From Heliocidaris tuberculata (Eukaryota; Echinodermata; Echinoidea; Camarodonta; Echinometridae): 64,000 nucleotides of DNA. The position numbers were made by a program, and so were the translations under genes. The notes below the pieces were generated by a model. The model saw only the letters and a list, made by a program, of their open reading frames with translations, was not told the origin of the DNA and ran no database searches. The stretch spans positions 26,345,793 through 26,409,792 of the forward strand of contig CM046837.1 of the NCBI GenBank assembly GCA_025618425.1. Reading direction: 5' to 3'. Shown in pieces: positions 49,001 to 57,000 of this stretch. The stretch's first letter is position 1. Each line of letters starts with the position of its first letter.

Positions 49001-51667
49001 TTTAGGATCGCCATAGAAAGTAAATTGAGACTTTTCAAACTTTCATAACTTTCTCATTTCGCAACCGATTTTGATTTTGATGGAACTTTTTTTAAATTGC
49101 TTCTCTCTATCCTCTCTTTTCATTAAAACTGATTTTCCCCATGGTTTCATTCTCCTTTAAAAAGACCAAAAATCTCAAAACTGGAAAAACTGAGTGTAGT
49201 TTGTGCAAATAAATTACATTTCTTACTATCTTTCCCGGCATACTTTTCTCACAGAACCTGTATACTTGCAACTGACACCCCATGTTTAGGAAATGTCAAA
49301 TTTAAGATGTATTACGCACCAGACATGACAAGACAGTCAGTGGCAACATCTTGGGCACATCTGGAAGGACCCCCATCCCATTCAAATGTATTTCCTGCAT
49401 TCTCTAATGCACCATGTGTGTTGTGTTTACAGTTTTATTTATTTGTTTCATGAGATTTGGAGAAGAAAAGGGTGGAATATGGTGGAAAGTTGAGAAAATC
49501 TGCAGCTAAGTCACAGCTTCCTGCTCGTAATCTGCTCCAGGAAATAAGGAGTGAGGTGGGGATGCTACTAACCCTGACACTTGGGCACGTTCACATATGT
49601 GTGGTTCTTTCTGGCTTATGATTGTAATTGTTGAAGGAGTAACAGACATGAACAATGAAATCAAAATAAATGTATACATGTATACATTTAATAATTACAC
49701 TTGATAGTGGATTAATTTTCAGACTACCTGCATAAGAGTGATTTCAAATTCAACTATCATTTTTTTCCCCTGCATTTTTCTATCAGGCAAGCTTATAATT
49801 GCCTTTCAAGATGTTTAAAGACATTTTCTACATCGTGATCTTTTTTTGTCCTATTCTTCTTGTGACAACAAATGCTTGCATCTTAAATAATGTATGTTAG
49901 AGGCATTTAATTTACCTTAAATTTATATGATTTTCTTGAGAGGTCAAGATTTGCAAAGATTTTATGTTGCAAAATATTGGAATAAATGAAAATATGAAAT
50001 ATTTGCAATTCATGAAAATGGCCATCACTAACAATTTGTGAAAGTTTAATGTCCCAAAAAGTATCTGGTCTTACATTATTAAAAATATATGAGGTACGAG
50101 ACAAGATAAGCTACATGTACATGTAGTTCAAAGGAAAATCGAGTGAGAGAGAACCATTTTGATTCAGCCGCACTAAAAAACACAATGCATTCTCAGTGGA
50201 AGGATATTAATAAATCAATGATTGTTCTGTTGGCATTAGCCACAAGATCTAGATAGCCATGAAAATCATTGTTTCTATTCAAATCCATGTGATGCAAGTT
50301 TCTATTGTTCTGTCAATCTCTAAATGAATCATGTAATGAAATTTAGAATGTTATTTATACATAAGAAAGACACGCTGATAGTACTACAGTATAATACCAT
50401 TATGAGTAAATTGTTTTGACAGTTTTGAGAAAAAATTGCTGGTGTGATTCATGCCAAGTAATTGTATTAGTTTAAAACTTTCCAAATATTCACCATGGGC
50501 CATTGGCCAAAAAGCCAAGTTTTGTCAAATTTAAAAATAAAGAAAACAATTTGAAGGCTATTATGATTTTATTTAAATTCTATCATCCAAATCATCCATT
50601 ACTTTAGAGGATACTGCATGCTAAGTGTTAAATGACCAAAGTATGAATGTGAATAGTGTTCAATAGAATACCTGCAATTTCATTAATTTTGTTGGCTATG
50701 CTCCAACTCAAGTCCTTGCTTTTTTAATGACTGTTGTGTTACAAAAATATCCACTTTTTGGGGGGGTTTATTGTTACAAGCAATAAAAAAACAGCTTTAT
50801 CACATCAGCTCATCATACATGTAGGAAAACTTGTCATAATGTAAGTTGCGCCCACTACCCGGATACTTTCTTTTTGTTTTGTGTTAAATTCTTATTAACC
50901 TGCTTATCAAATTTCTTTGTTTCATATAAGCTGTACAATGTATGTACATGTACATGTATCTGAAGAAAATTTGTACCAAATGCATGGGAATTTCACTGTA
51001 ACATTACATAAACCTTTCAATTAGTAAATTAAATTCTACATTATCAATTGAATTGAATTGAAGAATTTCTATGGCAGTGGGTCATCAAGCTATGCAGTTC
51101 ATTAAGCCATGCAACTGCAATACTAAGCATAAAATTTGCTACCCTGTTCAGGAGTAACAAGAAAATCATTGAGGTTGGCCCCCCAAAAATAGGAATTTTT
51201 ATTAAGAATTTCTTGTCACAATATCATTAATTAGAGTGAAATTCACATAAGCAGTCTGAGTGAGATGTCAAATTGAGATTTTCATAAATTTCTAAACGGC
51301 ACACCGTTAATTTGGTCCATTACAATTTTACACAGGCATTGATATTGATTTGAAAATTTGTTGACATTTGCCAATGAAGGATTCTACATCGGAATACATA
51401 GAATGAACTTCAAGGTAAACAAAAGAAAGTTGAAAAAAACATATTGAATTAGATAACTTTTCAGCCTTTGAAAACAAAATATGTAGCTCATGGTTCTCCC
51501 CCCCCCCCCCCAATACATGTACAAAACATAATGCTGATCTTGATCAAATATATGAAGAATGCCAAACCTTCGTTATCTCCTTTTTCTTCACTTTCTGACC
51601 AACGGACAGAATCTGAGTTCATTCCACTGGAAGCTGCTGAATCCATACTGCCAGAGCTACAATCCAT
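20856..51667 (-). CDS. CEP97: CEP97 centriole-capping LRR protein, N-terminal part (exons 1-7)
   Basis: CEP97 works with CP110 at the distal end of the centriole to limit its growth and block ciliation. Exons: 51568-51667, 41453-41607, 40576-40734, 35276-35377, 34625-34738, 28979-29055 and 20856-20954. All phases agree, giving about 268 residues. After a Ser-rich leader of about 35 residues come leucine-rich repeats with the CEP97 diagnostics: [74 protein letters not shown] and [11 protein letters not shown]. The human protein has the same order and spacing. The C-terminal two thirds (IQ motif region) are not found below 20856 and may be in the gap. Introns total about 30 kb, much of it transposons. 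Confidence 0.93.
21375..21747. mobile_element. MITE family 3, copy 1
   Basis: TTAA at both ends and long inverted ends: TTAAAGGGTACCAATCACC against a right end that reverse-complements to TTAAAGTGTACCAATCACCT. 373 bp. The GC-rich centre holds cgcacgcgtacgtgctcgcc and a small palindrome around gcgcggaacc. No ORF. Kolobok or piggyBac-type by target site. Confidence 0.85.
22311..22672. repeat. Long GA/GATA-rich microsatellite
   Basis: About 360 bp of (GA)n mixed with GATA and GACA units. Reverse-strand frames of Leu/Ser repeats here are artefacts. A (TC)n tract also lies at 23298-23352. Confidence 0.92.
23675..23872 (-). mobile_element. tRNA-derived SINE
   Basis: On the minus strand a tRNA-like head (gttgtggtgtagtgg as A box, GGTTTGAATCC as B box, a possible GTA anticodon) is followed by a SINE body with catt-atttacttttgcca and acccaggtgaggtatataaa. 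No acceptor-stem pairing supports a true tRNA gene. Confidence 0.65.
25008..25610. mobile_element. MITE family 1, copy 3 (reverse orientation)
   Basis: It begins TTAAAACTCAGTTTTGGTAGC and ends ACATTACCTTTAA, the reverse of the copy at 52798. It sits in the CEP97 intron between the exons at 29055 and 20954. Confidence 0.65.
26527..26897. mobile_element. MITE family 3, copy 2
   Basis: 371 bp with TTAA on both sides. Left TTAAAGTGTATCATTCACC, right ggtgattggtacactttaa. Shares ttttgctctgtatgttagg and ataaagagatat with copy 1. Confidence 0.85.
28423..28610. mobile_element. Small MITE-like inverted repeat, copy 1
   Basis: Inverted ends acatatgctccggtgacaat and attatcgccagagcgtgtgt with a centre of gggttaggattaaggtt. 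A worn relative lies at 41194-41366 (acatttgctccacc ... gagcaattgtctctgcagca). Confidence 0.5.
28638..28800 (-). pseudogene. Decayed copy of CEP97 exon 6 end and following intron
   Basis: 28638-28800 repeats 28868-29020 with many changes. Shared stretches are ttcatgta, cagctccatcaaa-ggttt, aaaggatacg and ttgtggcca. The minus strand keeps exon-like GTCATG-AACC-TG-GTTCT-TGGCCACA at the end of exon 6, but the donor GT has become TT. Confidence 0.75.
28979..29055 (-). CDS. CEP97: CEP97 exon 6, last LRR
   Basis: This is 25 codons plus two bases: [19 protein letters not shown] then CVLMATP across the junction. The donor GTGTTC is non-consensus but is the only one that joins exon 7 in phase. A decayed copy of the exon end lies downstream at 28744-28800. 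Confidence 0.9.
29120..29463. mobile_element. MITE family 2, worn copy
   Basis: Shares agaaggctgagttctgg, cttgtgagctttctcattc and catctttggaccaaattctga with the 32377 copy. It begins about 65 bp upstream of CEP97 exon 6, on the acceptor side. Confidence 0.65.
29464..32376. other. CEP97 intron segment outside the named repeats
   Basis: Apart from the foldback at 29907-30194, nothing coding is seen. The sequence is AT-rich with scattered TACATGTA palindromes (for example near 31150). Confidence 0.5.
29907..30194. mobile_element. Near-perfect foldback MITE
   Basis: Arms of about 105 bp. ggtggtaatagatttaaacc faces ggtttaaatctattaccacc, and gtacacttagaaagatccaa faces ttggatctttctaagtgtac. The ends are related to gaattcacaaagg seen at 35455 and 48742. 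The arms would give a long hairpin RNA if transcribed. Confidence 0.85.
32377..32690. mobile_element. MITE family 2, copy
   Basis: Starts TTAAAGAGAAGGTTGAGTTC with ttgtgaactttctcattc. The right end is worn. A repeat with aaagcgccatttccattatg follows it near 32700. Confidence 0.65.
33008..34292. mobile_element. MITE family 4, copy 3, split by a LINE fragment
   Basis: The left end TTAAAGCCTCATCCGCATAT with GCAGTAAACCACC and the right end ggcagtttacagc...ggcctttaa match family 4. Between them sits about 1.05 kb of LINE 3' sequence. TTAA is present at both outer ends. The LINE must have arrived after the MITE. Confidence 0.6.
33055..34117 (+). mobile_element. 5'-truncated LINE: end of ORF2 and 3' UTR
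   Basis: Around 33130-33240 the plus strand reads [14 protein letters not shown] and [17 protein letters not shown]. This is the tail typical of CR1/L2-type non-LTR reverse transcriptase ORFs (xLWNxLP..IK..S..FKxxLKxxLL). About 800 bp of 3' UTR follows, ending in a repeated aaata/ataaata tail near 34080-34117. It has no endonuclease or RT domain and is dead. Confidence 0.65.
34625..34738 (-). CDS. CEP97: CEP97 exon 5, LRR
   Basis: This is 38 codons, phase 0: [20 protein letters not shown] then [18 protein letters not shown]. Human equivalent: [13 protein letters not shown] and [16 protein letters not shown]. Acceptor TTAACAG. Confidence 0.95.
34800..35205 (+). mobile_element. tRNA-derived SINE
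   Basis: The head at 34813-34870 has GTGGTTCAGTTGGTAGAGCA (A box) and GGTTTGAATCC (B box). The body has cattaaatggaggtcccgtg and an A-rich end near 35180-35205. It lies between CEP97 exons 4 and 5 and cannot be confused with a working tRNA because the acceptor stem does not pair. Confidence 0.7.
35276..35377 (-). CDS. CEP97: CEP97 exon 4, LRR
   Basis: This is 34 codons, phase 0: [20 protein letters not shown] then [14 protein letters not shown]. Human equivalent: [20 protein letters not shown]. Consensus donor GTGAGT. Confidence 0.94.
35455..35727. mobile_element. MITE inside a MITE (Harbinger-like pair)
   Basis: Outer ends tgaattcacaaaggaggttt and aacctccttcatgaattca. An inner element of about 120 bp (35570-35690) has ends GGCCCCATTTCATAAAAC and gttttatgaaatggggcc, flanked by CTG on both sides. 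A 3-bp CWG flank is typical of some PIF/Harbinger elements. Confidence 0.7.
36783..38070. mobile_element. Non-autonomous hAT element with exact 8-bp target duplication
   Basis: TCCTGCAC at 36775-36782 and 38071-38078 flanks 1288 bp. The right end reverse-complements to GCAGTGGCGTACATGTAGCT and the left is ACTAGCGTAGCTGAGG. The interior is rich in short G/C homopolymers and has acgcgcacgtatgcgcgcg. No transposase frame. Confidence 0.75.
39309..39704. mobile_element. MITE family 2, intact copy
   Basis: TTAA at both borders, 396 bp. Left TTAAAGATAAAGTTGAGTTC, right gaactcaaccttctctttaa: long inverted ends. Related copies are at 29120-29463, 32377-32690 and 46868-47210. Confidence 0.8.
39829..40040. 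repeat. Poly-C run and (GGCA)n microsatellite
   Basis: A run of about 30 C near 39829-39857, then a gcaggcaggcaggcaggcag tract at 40006-40037. Confidence 0.9.
40576..40734 (-). CDS. CEP97: CEP97 exon 3, LRRs
   Basis: This is 53 codons, phase 0: [18 protein letters not shown], then [20 protein letters not shown] and [12 protein letters not shown]. It is the best-conserved exon, against human LSVANNRLVRMMGVAKL and LRVLNLPHNSI. Confidence 0.96.
41453..41607 (-). CDS. CEP97: CEP97 exon 2, first LRRs
   Basis: The exon encodes [20 protein letters not shown], then [19 protein letters not shown] and KNLQQ. It matches human VNWSGQGLQKLG and HTLILDKNQIIKLENLEKC. Acceptor TTGACAG, donor GTAGCA. Confidence 0.93.
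42419..42573. mobile_element. Small hAT-like MITE, copy 1
   Basis: 155 bp. CCTTAGGC at 42411-42418 and GCTTAGGC at 42574-42581 are probable 8-bp target duplicates with one difference. The right end is AAGCCCTG and the left aaagctcc. The interior (ggggtccagac, aaattctgaaattt) matches the copy at 47766. Confidence 0.6.
43085..43830. repeat. Diverged tandem repeat, unit about 120-140 bp
   Basis: The motif catcactttcag(agtttcag) recurs near 43108, 43361, 43500 and 43624. Nearby pairs such as gggtggcaccgcc and gggtggcagcaag, and gcatgaccagag and gcatgaacagaac, repeat in the same order. It lies in CEP97 intron 1. Confidence 0.5.
43830..44345 (-). pseudogene. Degenerate coding-like remnant, possibly a transposase
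   Basis: On the minus strand, open pieces read [19 protein letters not shown] then [19 protein letters not shown] and, in another frame, [19 protein letters not shown]. Stops and frame changes break it. The last piece loosely recalls a DDE-type transposase core, but no family is recognised and a chance match is possible. Confidence 0.3.
45071..45231. mobile_element. Short Harbinger-like MITE
   Basis: Ends CAGGGCCTCGTTGCATAAAA and gttttatgcaatggggccct are inverted, and taccattaatggtaa repeats inside. Related to the inner element at 35570-35690. The flanks CAG and CTG fit a CWG target. Confidence 0.7.
46454..46823. mobile_element. MITE family 3, copy 3 (reverse orientation)
   Basis: Left TTAAAGTGTACCAATCACCTG. 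The right end has decayed (gtgattgatacccccta). The centre has gcacgtacgtgtgcgtcg. Located in CEP97 intron 1. Confidence 0.8.
46868..47210. mobile_element. MITE family 2, copy
   Basis: Starts agaggaaaggttgagttctg and ends gacagtttctttcacat...tctttaa. It shares ataatttgtgagctttctc with its relatives and lies just after a family 3 copy. Confidence 0.65.
47766..47914. mobile_element. Small hAT-like MITE, copy 2
   Basis: 149 bp with ends CAGGGCTCCACA and TTTCAAGCCCTG. TATTAGA is repeated on both sides (47759-47765 and 47915-47921). Shares gagggtccggact and caaaattttggaatt with copy 1. Confidence 0.65.
48352..49160. mobile_element. Foldback element with long arms, TTAA-flanked
   Basis: The arms of about 240 bp begin TTAAAGGAGAATGAAACC and end ggtttcattctcctttaa. 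Matching inner segments: ttacttt-ctatggcaatcct and aggatcgccatagaaagtaa. A second palindromic element (48741-48952) is inserted in one arm. No ORF. Confidence 0.88.
48741..48952. mobile_element. Palindromic MITE nested in the 48352-49160 foldback
   Basis: Ends GGCCCGAATTCACAAAGG and cctttgtgaattcgggcc. ggtttaaaccatgg faces ccatggtttaaacc. The host arm reads through at catATG|...|ATGgag, giving an apparent 3-bp ATG duplication. Related to 29907-30194 and 35455-35727. Confidence 0.85.
49161..51480. other. CEP97 intron 1 proximal part, nothing recognised
   Basis: AT-rich sequence with TACATGTACATGTA palindromes near 50112 and 50944. No exon or clear element. Confidence 0.5.
51568..51667 (-). 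CDS. CEP97: CEP97 exon 1 (start codon)
   Basis: ATG at 51665-51667 follows an in-frame TGA three codons upstream. It encodes [15 protein letters not shown] through [11 protein letters not shown] plus one base. Donor GTTTGG is weak, but phase 1 joins the next exon's AA to give Glu. The leader is Ser/acid-rich and about 20 residues longer than in human CEP97. No homology was expected here, so the call rests on phase, start context and position. Confidence 0.75.
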
Positions 51668-52060
51668 TATGCTTCACTGATAAACAGAGCAGTCATGACG
51701 ATTCCAACAGAAAACTTTCCCTTTTCCCCACTAGGGAGTTACTTGATGAAAAATAAGGAAAATCAAGGAAAACACACGTAGATCAGCAGAGGCAAAGTAA
51801 CACCAAAAACTGTCACGAGCACAAGTGGTTAAAAATAACTTTCAGTGATATGAACAAAAATCAACAGATGATGATACTCTGTTTACACTATGACGGGTTG
51901 TCCTACCACAGTAAAAAAAAAACTTGGCTTCTCAAAAGTCCCACGAAGCGAACACTGTAGAGTTGTGCAGATCATATCGGGAGCCAATGGCTAAGCTCGC
52001 TCAACCTCCATTTGCCTACCCAGCATGCATTGCACTTGCGTGTCCTGTGATTGAATAAGA
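51668..52060 (-). promoter_or_regulatory. CEP97 5' UTR and promoter region
   Basis: Upstream of the ATG at 51667. A CCAAT box lies at 51984-51988 (plus strand). At 52016-52033 CTACCCAGCATGCATTGC closely resembles the ZNF143/Staf site (TTCCCAGCATGCATTGC-type), a common site in housekeeping and centrosomal promoters. No TATA box is evident. Promoter role is inferred from position. Confidence 0.5.
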
Positions 52061-52576
52061 GGCAGAGGGGAAATCAGACATTACGCGCAGTGATGTTGTC
52101 TAGCGCCTTGAAGCACTGCTCCCAGTAGCTACTTAGTCTGTGAAAACAGACCTTCAGATTTTTAAGAAAAAGCTGGAGATGTTGGACAACACTAATAATA
52201 ACTATTTACTACATACTTGTAACAAGATTCAGAGTTCATCAGTTCAATTTTTACAACTTTAGTTAAGGCAAGAGTACCCGAATAGAAGTCTCTAATAAAT
52301 GGAATCTTTTTACAGTCCTAAGTCTATAATTACCAAAAGTTGCCATGCATGCCTAAAAGCTAAAGCAGATCAAAATATTGTCTCATACAATATCTCTTAC
52401 TTTCCTAGGGATAGTGAGGATCAAAAAAGGATAAAATGAAAATTTCACTTGCTTTTACTTTACAAAAAAAGCATTAAAGGTGCATGGAATCTCTAAAAGA
52501 CTACAGAATGACTTGTACAGTGGAGTAAGCAAACAGATATTTCTTTGTCATTTCAGGGGTAAGCATGTTTGTAAAC

Positions 52577-52801
52577 ATAAAGGCTAGTTCAAACATAAAG
52601 CAGTAAACCGCCTCAAAAAAACTGTGAGGTTTTTAAAGCATACTGCGTTTCACATTTCTGTATCTTATAACACACAGGTGAGTACGCGTAAGACCTTTTT
52701 GCGTCATGCATCCCCATTTGCCATTCACTGAATACACCAAAAAATGCAGTTTTTTTTTATTTTTAAGGCAGTTTACAGCAGCATATGTGAAAGAGCCTTA
52801 A
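52577..52801. mobile_element. MITE family 4, copy 2
   Basis: Ends TAAAGGCTAGTTCAAACATA and catatgtgaaagagccttaa are inverted repeats. GCAGTAAACCGCC faces GGCAGTTTACAGC. The right end is TTAA. Confidence 0.65.
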
Positions 52802-53295
52802 AGGTAATGTTTAGTTTTGGTAAGCTCTCAAAAACTTTTTGTCAGATTTATTGGATTTTTGTTGATAAATAGCAAGATACTAGCAATGCATAGATACTGT
52901 GAAGATTTCACGTCCTAAAGTGGCATATTAAACAAATGAGAGGCAAAAAATAATTTAGGTACGGGTCAGGGATATAAACTCTGAACAACTTCAGTGTGTA
53001 CTATACACCATACATGCGTTCAAAACCTACACACAGTGAGACACATACTATCTCTGTGCGAAGCGTCAAGATTGTTGTGCAGGGAGCCACCGGGTGGAAA
53101 GTTCCTAGAGTACGGCAGTATATTGCCATGATCTAGTGGTTCTTACAGATATTTACAGTAAAATTTCCCAGAAATCATTGATGGAATACCAAACGATCTC
53201 ATACAAACATCTTTTGATACATGGAAAACAACATGACACTATATTTAACGTTTCTTTCTAATTTCCTTTTTGCTACCAAACTGTACGAGCTTTAA
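52798..53295. mobile_element. MITE family 1, copy 4
   Basis: Begins TTAAAGGTAATGTTTAG and ends TTTTTGCTACC...GAGCTTTAA, about 500 bp. It shares its left TTAA with the family 4 element ending at 52801, so one inserted at the edge of the other. Confidence 0.7.
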
Positions 53296-54058
53296 ACAGT
53301 TACCTCTGTGGATAGCAGATGATGACCAAATATTGTTAGCTTTAGAACAGTACAATACATACATGTACATGTACATGTAGCTTGTCAAGTTCTGTAAACA
53401 TAGCCATCCAAGGTCTGTGAAGACAGACTAGTTGAACCTTAGGAAGTTCTTACTCACTGCTGCTTCTCCTCTCATAGGAACTGGCAAATTTTGATGAATC
53501 TTTGGCAAGGATTACTTTTCATTTCCCCCAATTTAATTACTCTTCTTGGGTATATACACACATGCACACCAGAAGCTATGGTATGAAAGTGAAGGGGTGG
53601 GTTGTGTATAGAAAAAGTGAGTGAAATCAAATGTAGAAGACGAAGAGAGAGGGTTGCCAGGTCAGTGTGATAACGCAAAAGGAGAGAAGGGGGTAGGATA
53701 AAGGGATAGAAGGAAGATGATACCATGAAATATTTTAAAAGATATTCAAAGATGTAACCTTAAATGCATGTAATGTATCCATTTTACAAAAAGGTGAATA
53801 AAAGAGTCTGCATTATTAAACTTGATTAACACTATGATTCATGACTATGCTTGAAACATTCAATGAAAATAATGACGAAATATTGAAAATACTGATGAAA
53901 ATAGAGGTAAAACTGTACATTATGTATAGAAATATTATGGGCACAAAAAATGAAATCATTTACACTTTGATACATAGAATCTGTTATATTTTTTCACTGA
54001 TCCATTTATTGTGTGATTTTCTGTTCTCTCATTACATGAGTGTTGTACCTATAGGTAC
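53296..54058. other. Stretch without recognised features
   Basis: AT-rich, with a TACATGTACATGTACATGTA run near 53363. A possible micro-exon (minus strand, about 53457-53482, between TTTGCCAG and GTGAGT) was noted but has no support. Confidence 0.35.
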
Positions 54059-57000
54059 ATGTAGCAGTTGCAGCAGATTGTCAACAGCTCCCTCTTCAGC
54101 CAATCTGCAGAACAATGTTCCATCTGTAGAAGTTCAACTCTTTTACTTGTTTTTCGGCACTTATTTGCTATACTACATGTACTAGTTCTTGGGATAGATT
54201 CCCTGATGATTGTATGACTGTTTCAAAACATACTGAATATTCACAATTTGCTGTGGAACTGTGCTTTCACAAGAGTGATGGTGACAAGACCATTAAATCA
54301 GGGCTGCCAACCTTGAGTGAGAGTTTAGAGTGAGACATTGCGAGGGAGCGAAGCGACTGAGGGGGGGAGGTGTGGAAGGGGGATGTCGCTGTGCTACACA
54401 CAGCCAAACAGAGAGAAGATGATGCAGGTCATCGAAATAGGATAAAATACAAAGAGATCTACTCCATATCATTTTTGTAACATTTCTCTGACTACCCTAC
54501 CAGGTATTAACCCCAAGTTATCCTCAGAAAGATCTGTGGTATGTTTTATTACAACCACCAACACACCCTTCCAGCCACCAGCATTTCACTATAGACATTA
54601 GACCAAAAGCTTCAGTCTCTCTCTATCGTCAGTTGTTCCACTGAGACTATGTCTGGCTCCACTGACCTCCGTACACAGAGAGTGAATGCTCTTGCCTTCG
54701 TATGTGGTTATACCGATTGGTGCAGTCAAAATGAGACGATACTTGACTTGCCCTGACGTCTTTTCCCCCTATTTATGTCTTCAGCAAAGAACAATTAACT
54801 ACGGTTTGAAATTTATATTAAACTACAATAAATAAAAATTAAGAAAATAGGTTAAAGAGGTCTACTTACAACAACAATTGCCATTATGCATTGCAGCGGA
54901 AATTATGAAGATATGTTCCCCCACATACTGTACCTCTATTCAAATGACTCGATCTCACTGTGCGATCGAGTCATTTGAATAGAGGTACAGAATATGGGGG
55001 AACATGGGCTCGTCGAGAAAATTCCATTTTTTTCATCAAAATAATCGTCAAATCGTGAAATCAAAGTGCCTGCTGGATAGTTACAGTAATTCTCTTGAAA
55101 TGTAAGTAGAATACAAATTTTCATCTTAACTGCCGAAATTAAAGTGTACCAATCATCTGAAAAAATAATTTGTGTACAGCTAGAAAGTATAAAATAAACC
55201 TCAAAGAACTTTGTCTTGTATTCTATAGGTCAACAGTTAATGAGTATGAAGGAAATAAAGGATAACATGAAAATGCTCGCGCGGAACCGAACTCCGAGTT
55301 TGGATCCACGCGAGCCTTTACCTTGGCGAGCACGTACGGGTACGTTGAGTAGTCTACTCACGAGTCGCTTTTACGCTTATAGAAAGTGTAATTAAAATTG
55401 CAATATCTCTTTATAGAATTAATATTTGAAGCCCATATTTTGAATATAGTATAACGAAATGCAACCTCTAACATACAGAGCAAAATTATATTAGGTGATT
55501 GGTACCCTTATAAGCGATGCGACCGACCAAACTAATGGGCGAGGAAGATTTTGGTTAGTTGTAACTGGAGCTCAACCACCTAACGACGGTGGCTTGGAGC
55601 TCCCTGGAATTAGTATAGACCAAAAATTCTGTCTCTCGTTCATAAGCCTCTTATTTGGGTAGGGTCGGCTCTTCACTTAAGAGACAGAAGCAGGCCTATC
55701 GATCTGCTGTGCAAACCGACTACACACCCGACTACAAACTAATTAACGGCTGCAAGATTTTCAAACGGAGAATACCTTGGATCCTGAATTACCTGAAAAA
55801 GGAGCATTAAACAGATTATACGGTCAAATTGGTAAGTTGAACAGATTCTTGAAGGAGTAGAACCTAGGCCTAATCAAGTTAATCATAGATCTATATGCAT
55901 GAGGAAAAATAAAATTATAGCGATTTTTCCAAGAAATCAATGTGTACCAGTTCGTAATGAATTCATCACATTTTTTCCCTTCATACATGTTTAATAATTT
56001 TCCCTTACGTAGACTATAACGGGTGTGATGTCCTCTTCATTCCTGCGCAGTGGAAAAAAAAGAGTTTGAATATGGCTGCAAGATTTTCAAATGGAGAATA
56101 ACTTGGACGCTGAATTACCTGAAAAATGAGCAATAAAAGGAATAAAACAGTCAAATTGGTAAGTGAACAGATCCGTTATAAAAATATAACATATAGAGCC
56201 TAGGCCTAATCTATTTGATTTATATAACTTGTTTTCCTCATATATCTAGATTCTAGATCTACATATTATTATTGAACTGGTTAGGTCTAGGATCTACCAC
56301 TTAAGGAATCGGTTCAACTTACCAATTTGACTGAATAATTCGTTTAAAGCTCTTTTTTCAGGTAATTCAGGGTCCAAGGTATTCTCCGTTTGAAAATCTT
56401 GCAGCCGTATTCAAACTGTTATTAGTGTGTAGGTCAATGTGTAGCCAGTTTGCACAGCAGAGTGATAGAACTAATAGACATAGAAGCGTTTCTGTCTTTA
56501 AGTAAATAGCCAAGCCTGTCAAAATAATAAGTGGCTAATGAATGAGAGACAGAATTTTCGGTCTACTCTTTGAAGGCTCTTTGACGAGTAAAAAAAAAAA
56601 AGCTGATGCTACTCTTCACAGAGCCTGGTTTTTTAATCCCACTCTACAATAGAACAGCCATTTTAGAGTCTAAAGAACCTCCTGAAAATCTCCTTTACCA
56701 TGAGCCAGCTTCTCTCATCTCCTCCTCACCATAGCTTTAGAATATTAAAACCCCATTTTTTACCCTAGAATTAAAAAATATCGGGAAAAAAATGTGAAAT
56801 ATTAATTTTAATGGTTACCAGTAGGTTGAATGTTGTCAATGTCCGAACGACGCCCTGAAAAAGCCTTCACTGCGCTTGTAGACCCGGAAGTGTCATCGAC
56901 CTACAGTCACTCATGCAATTTTCAGATCCACCATACGTTAGACAAGACCGCTACTGCATGCATGCAGAAGACGCACAATCAAAATGCGTGCGATGCCCGC

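Noticed and set aside
53841..54185. Plus-strand frame of 114 codons
   Set aside because: AT-rich, no family resemblance, and it is antisense to the ankyrin-like exon.
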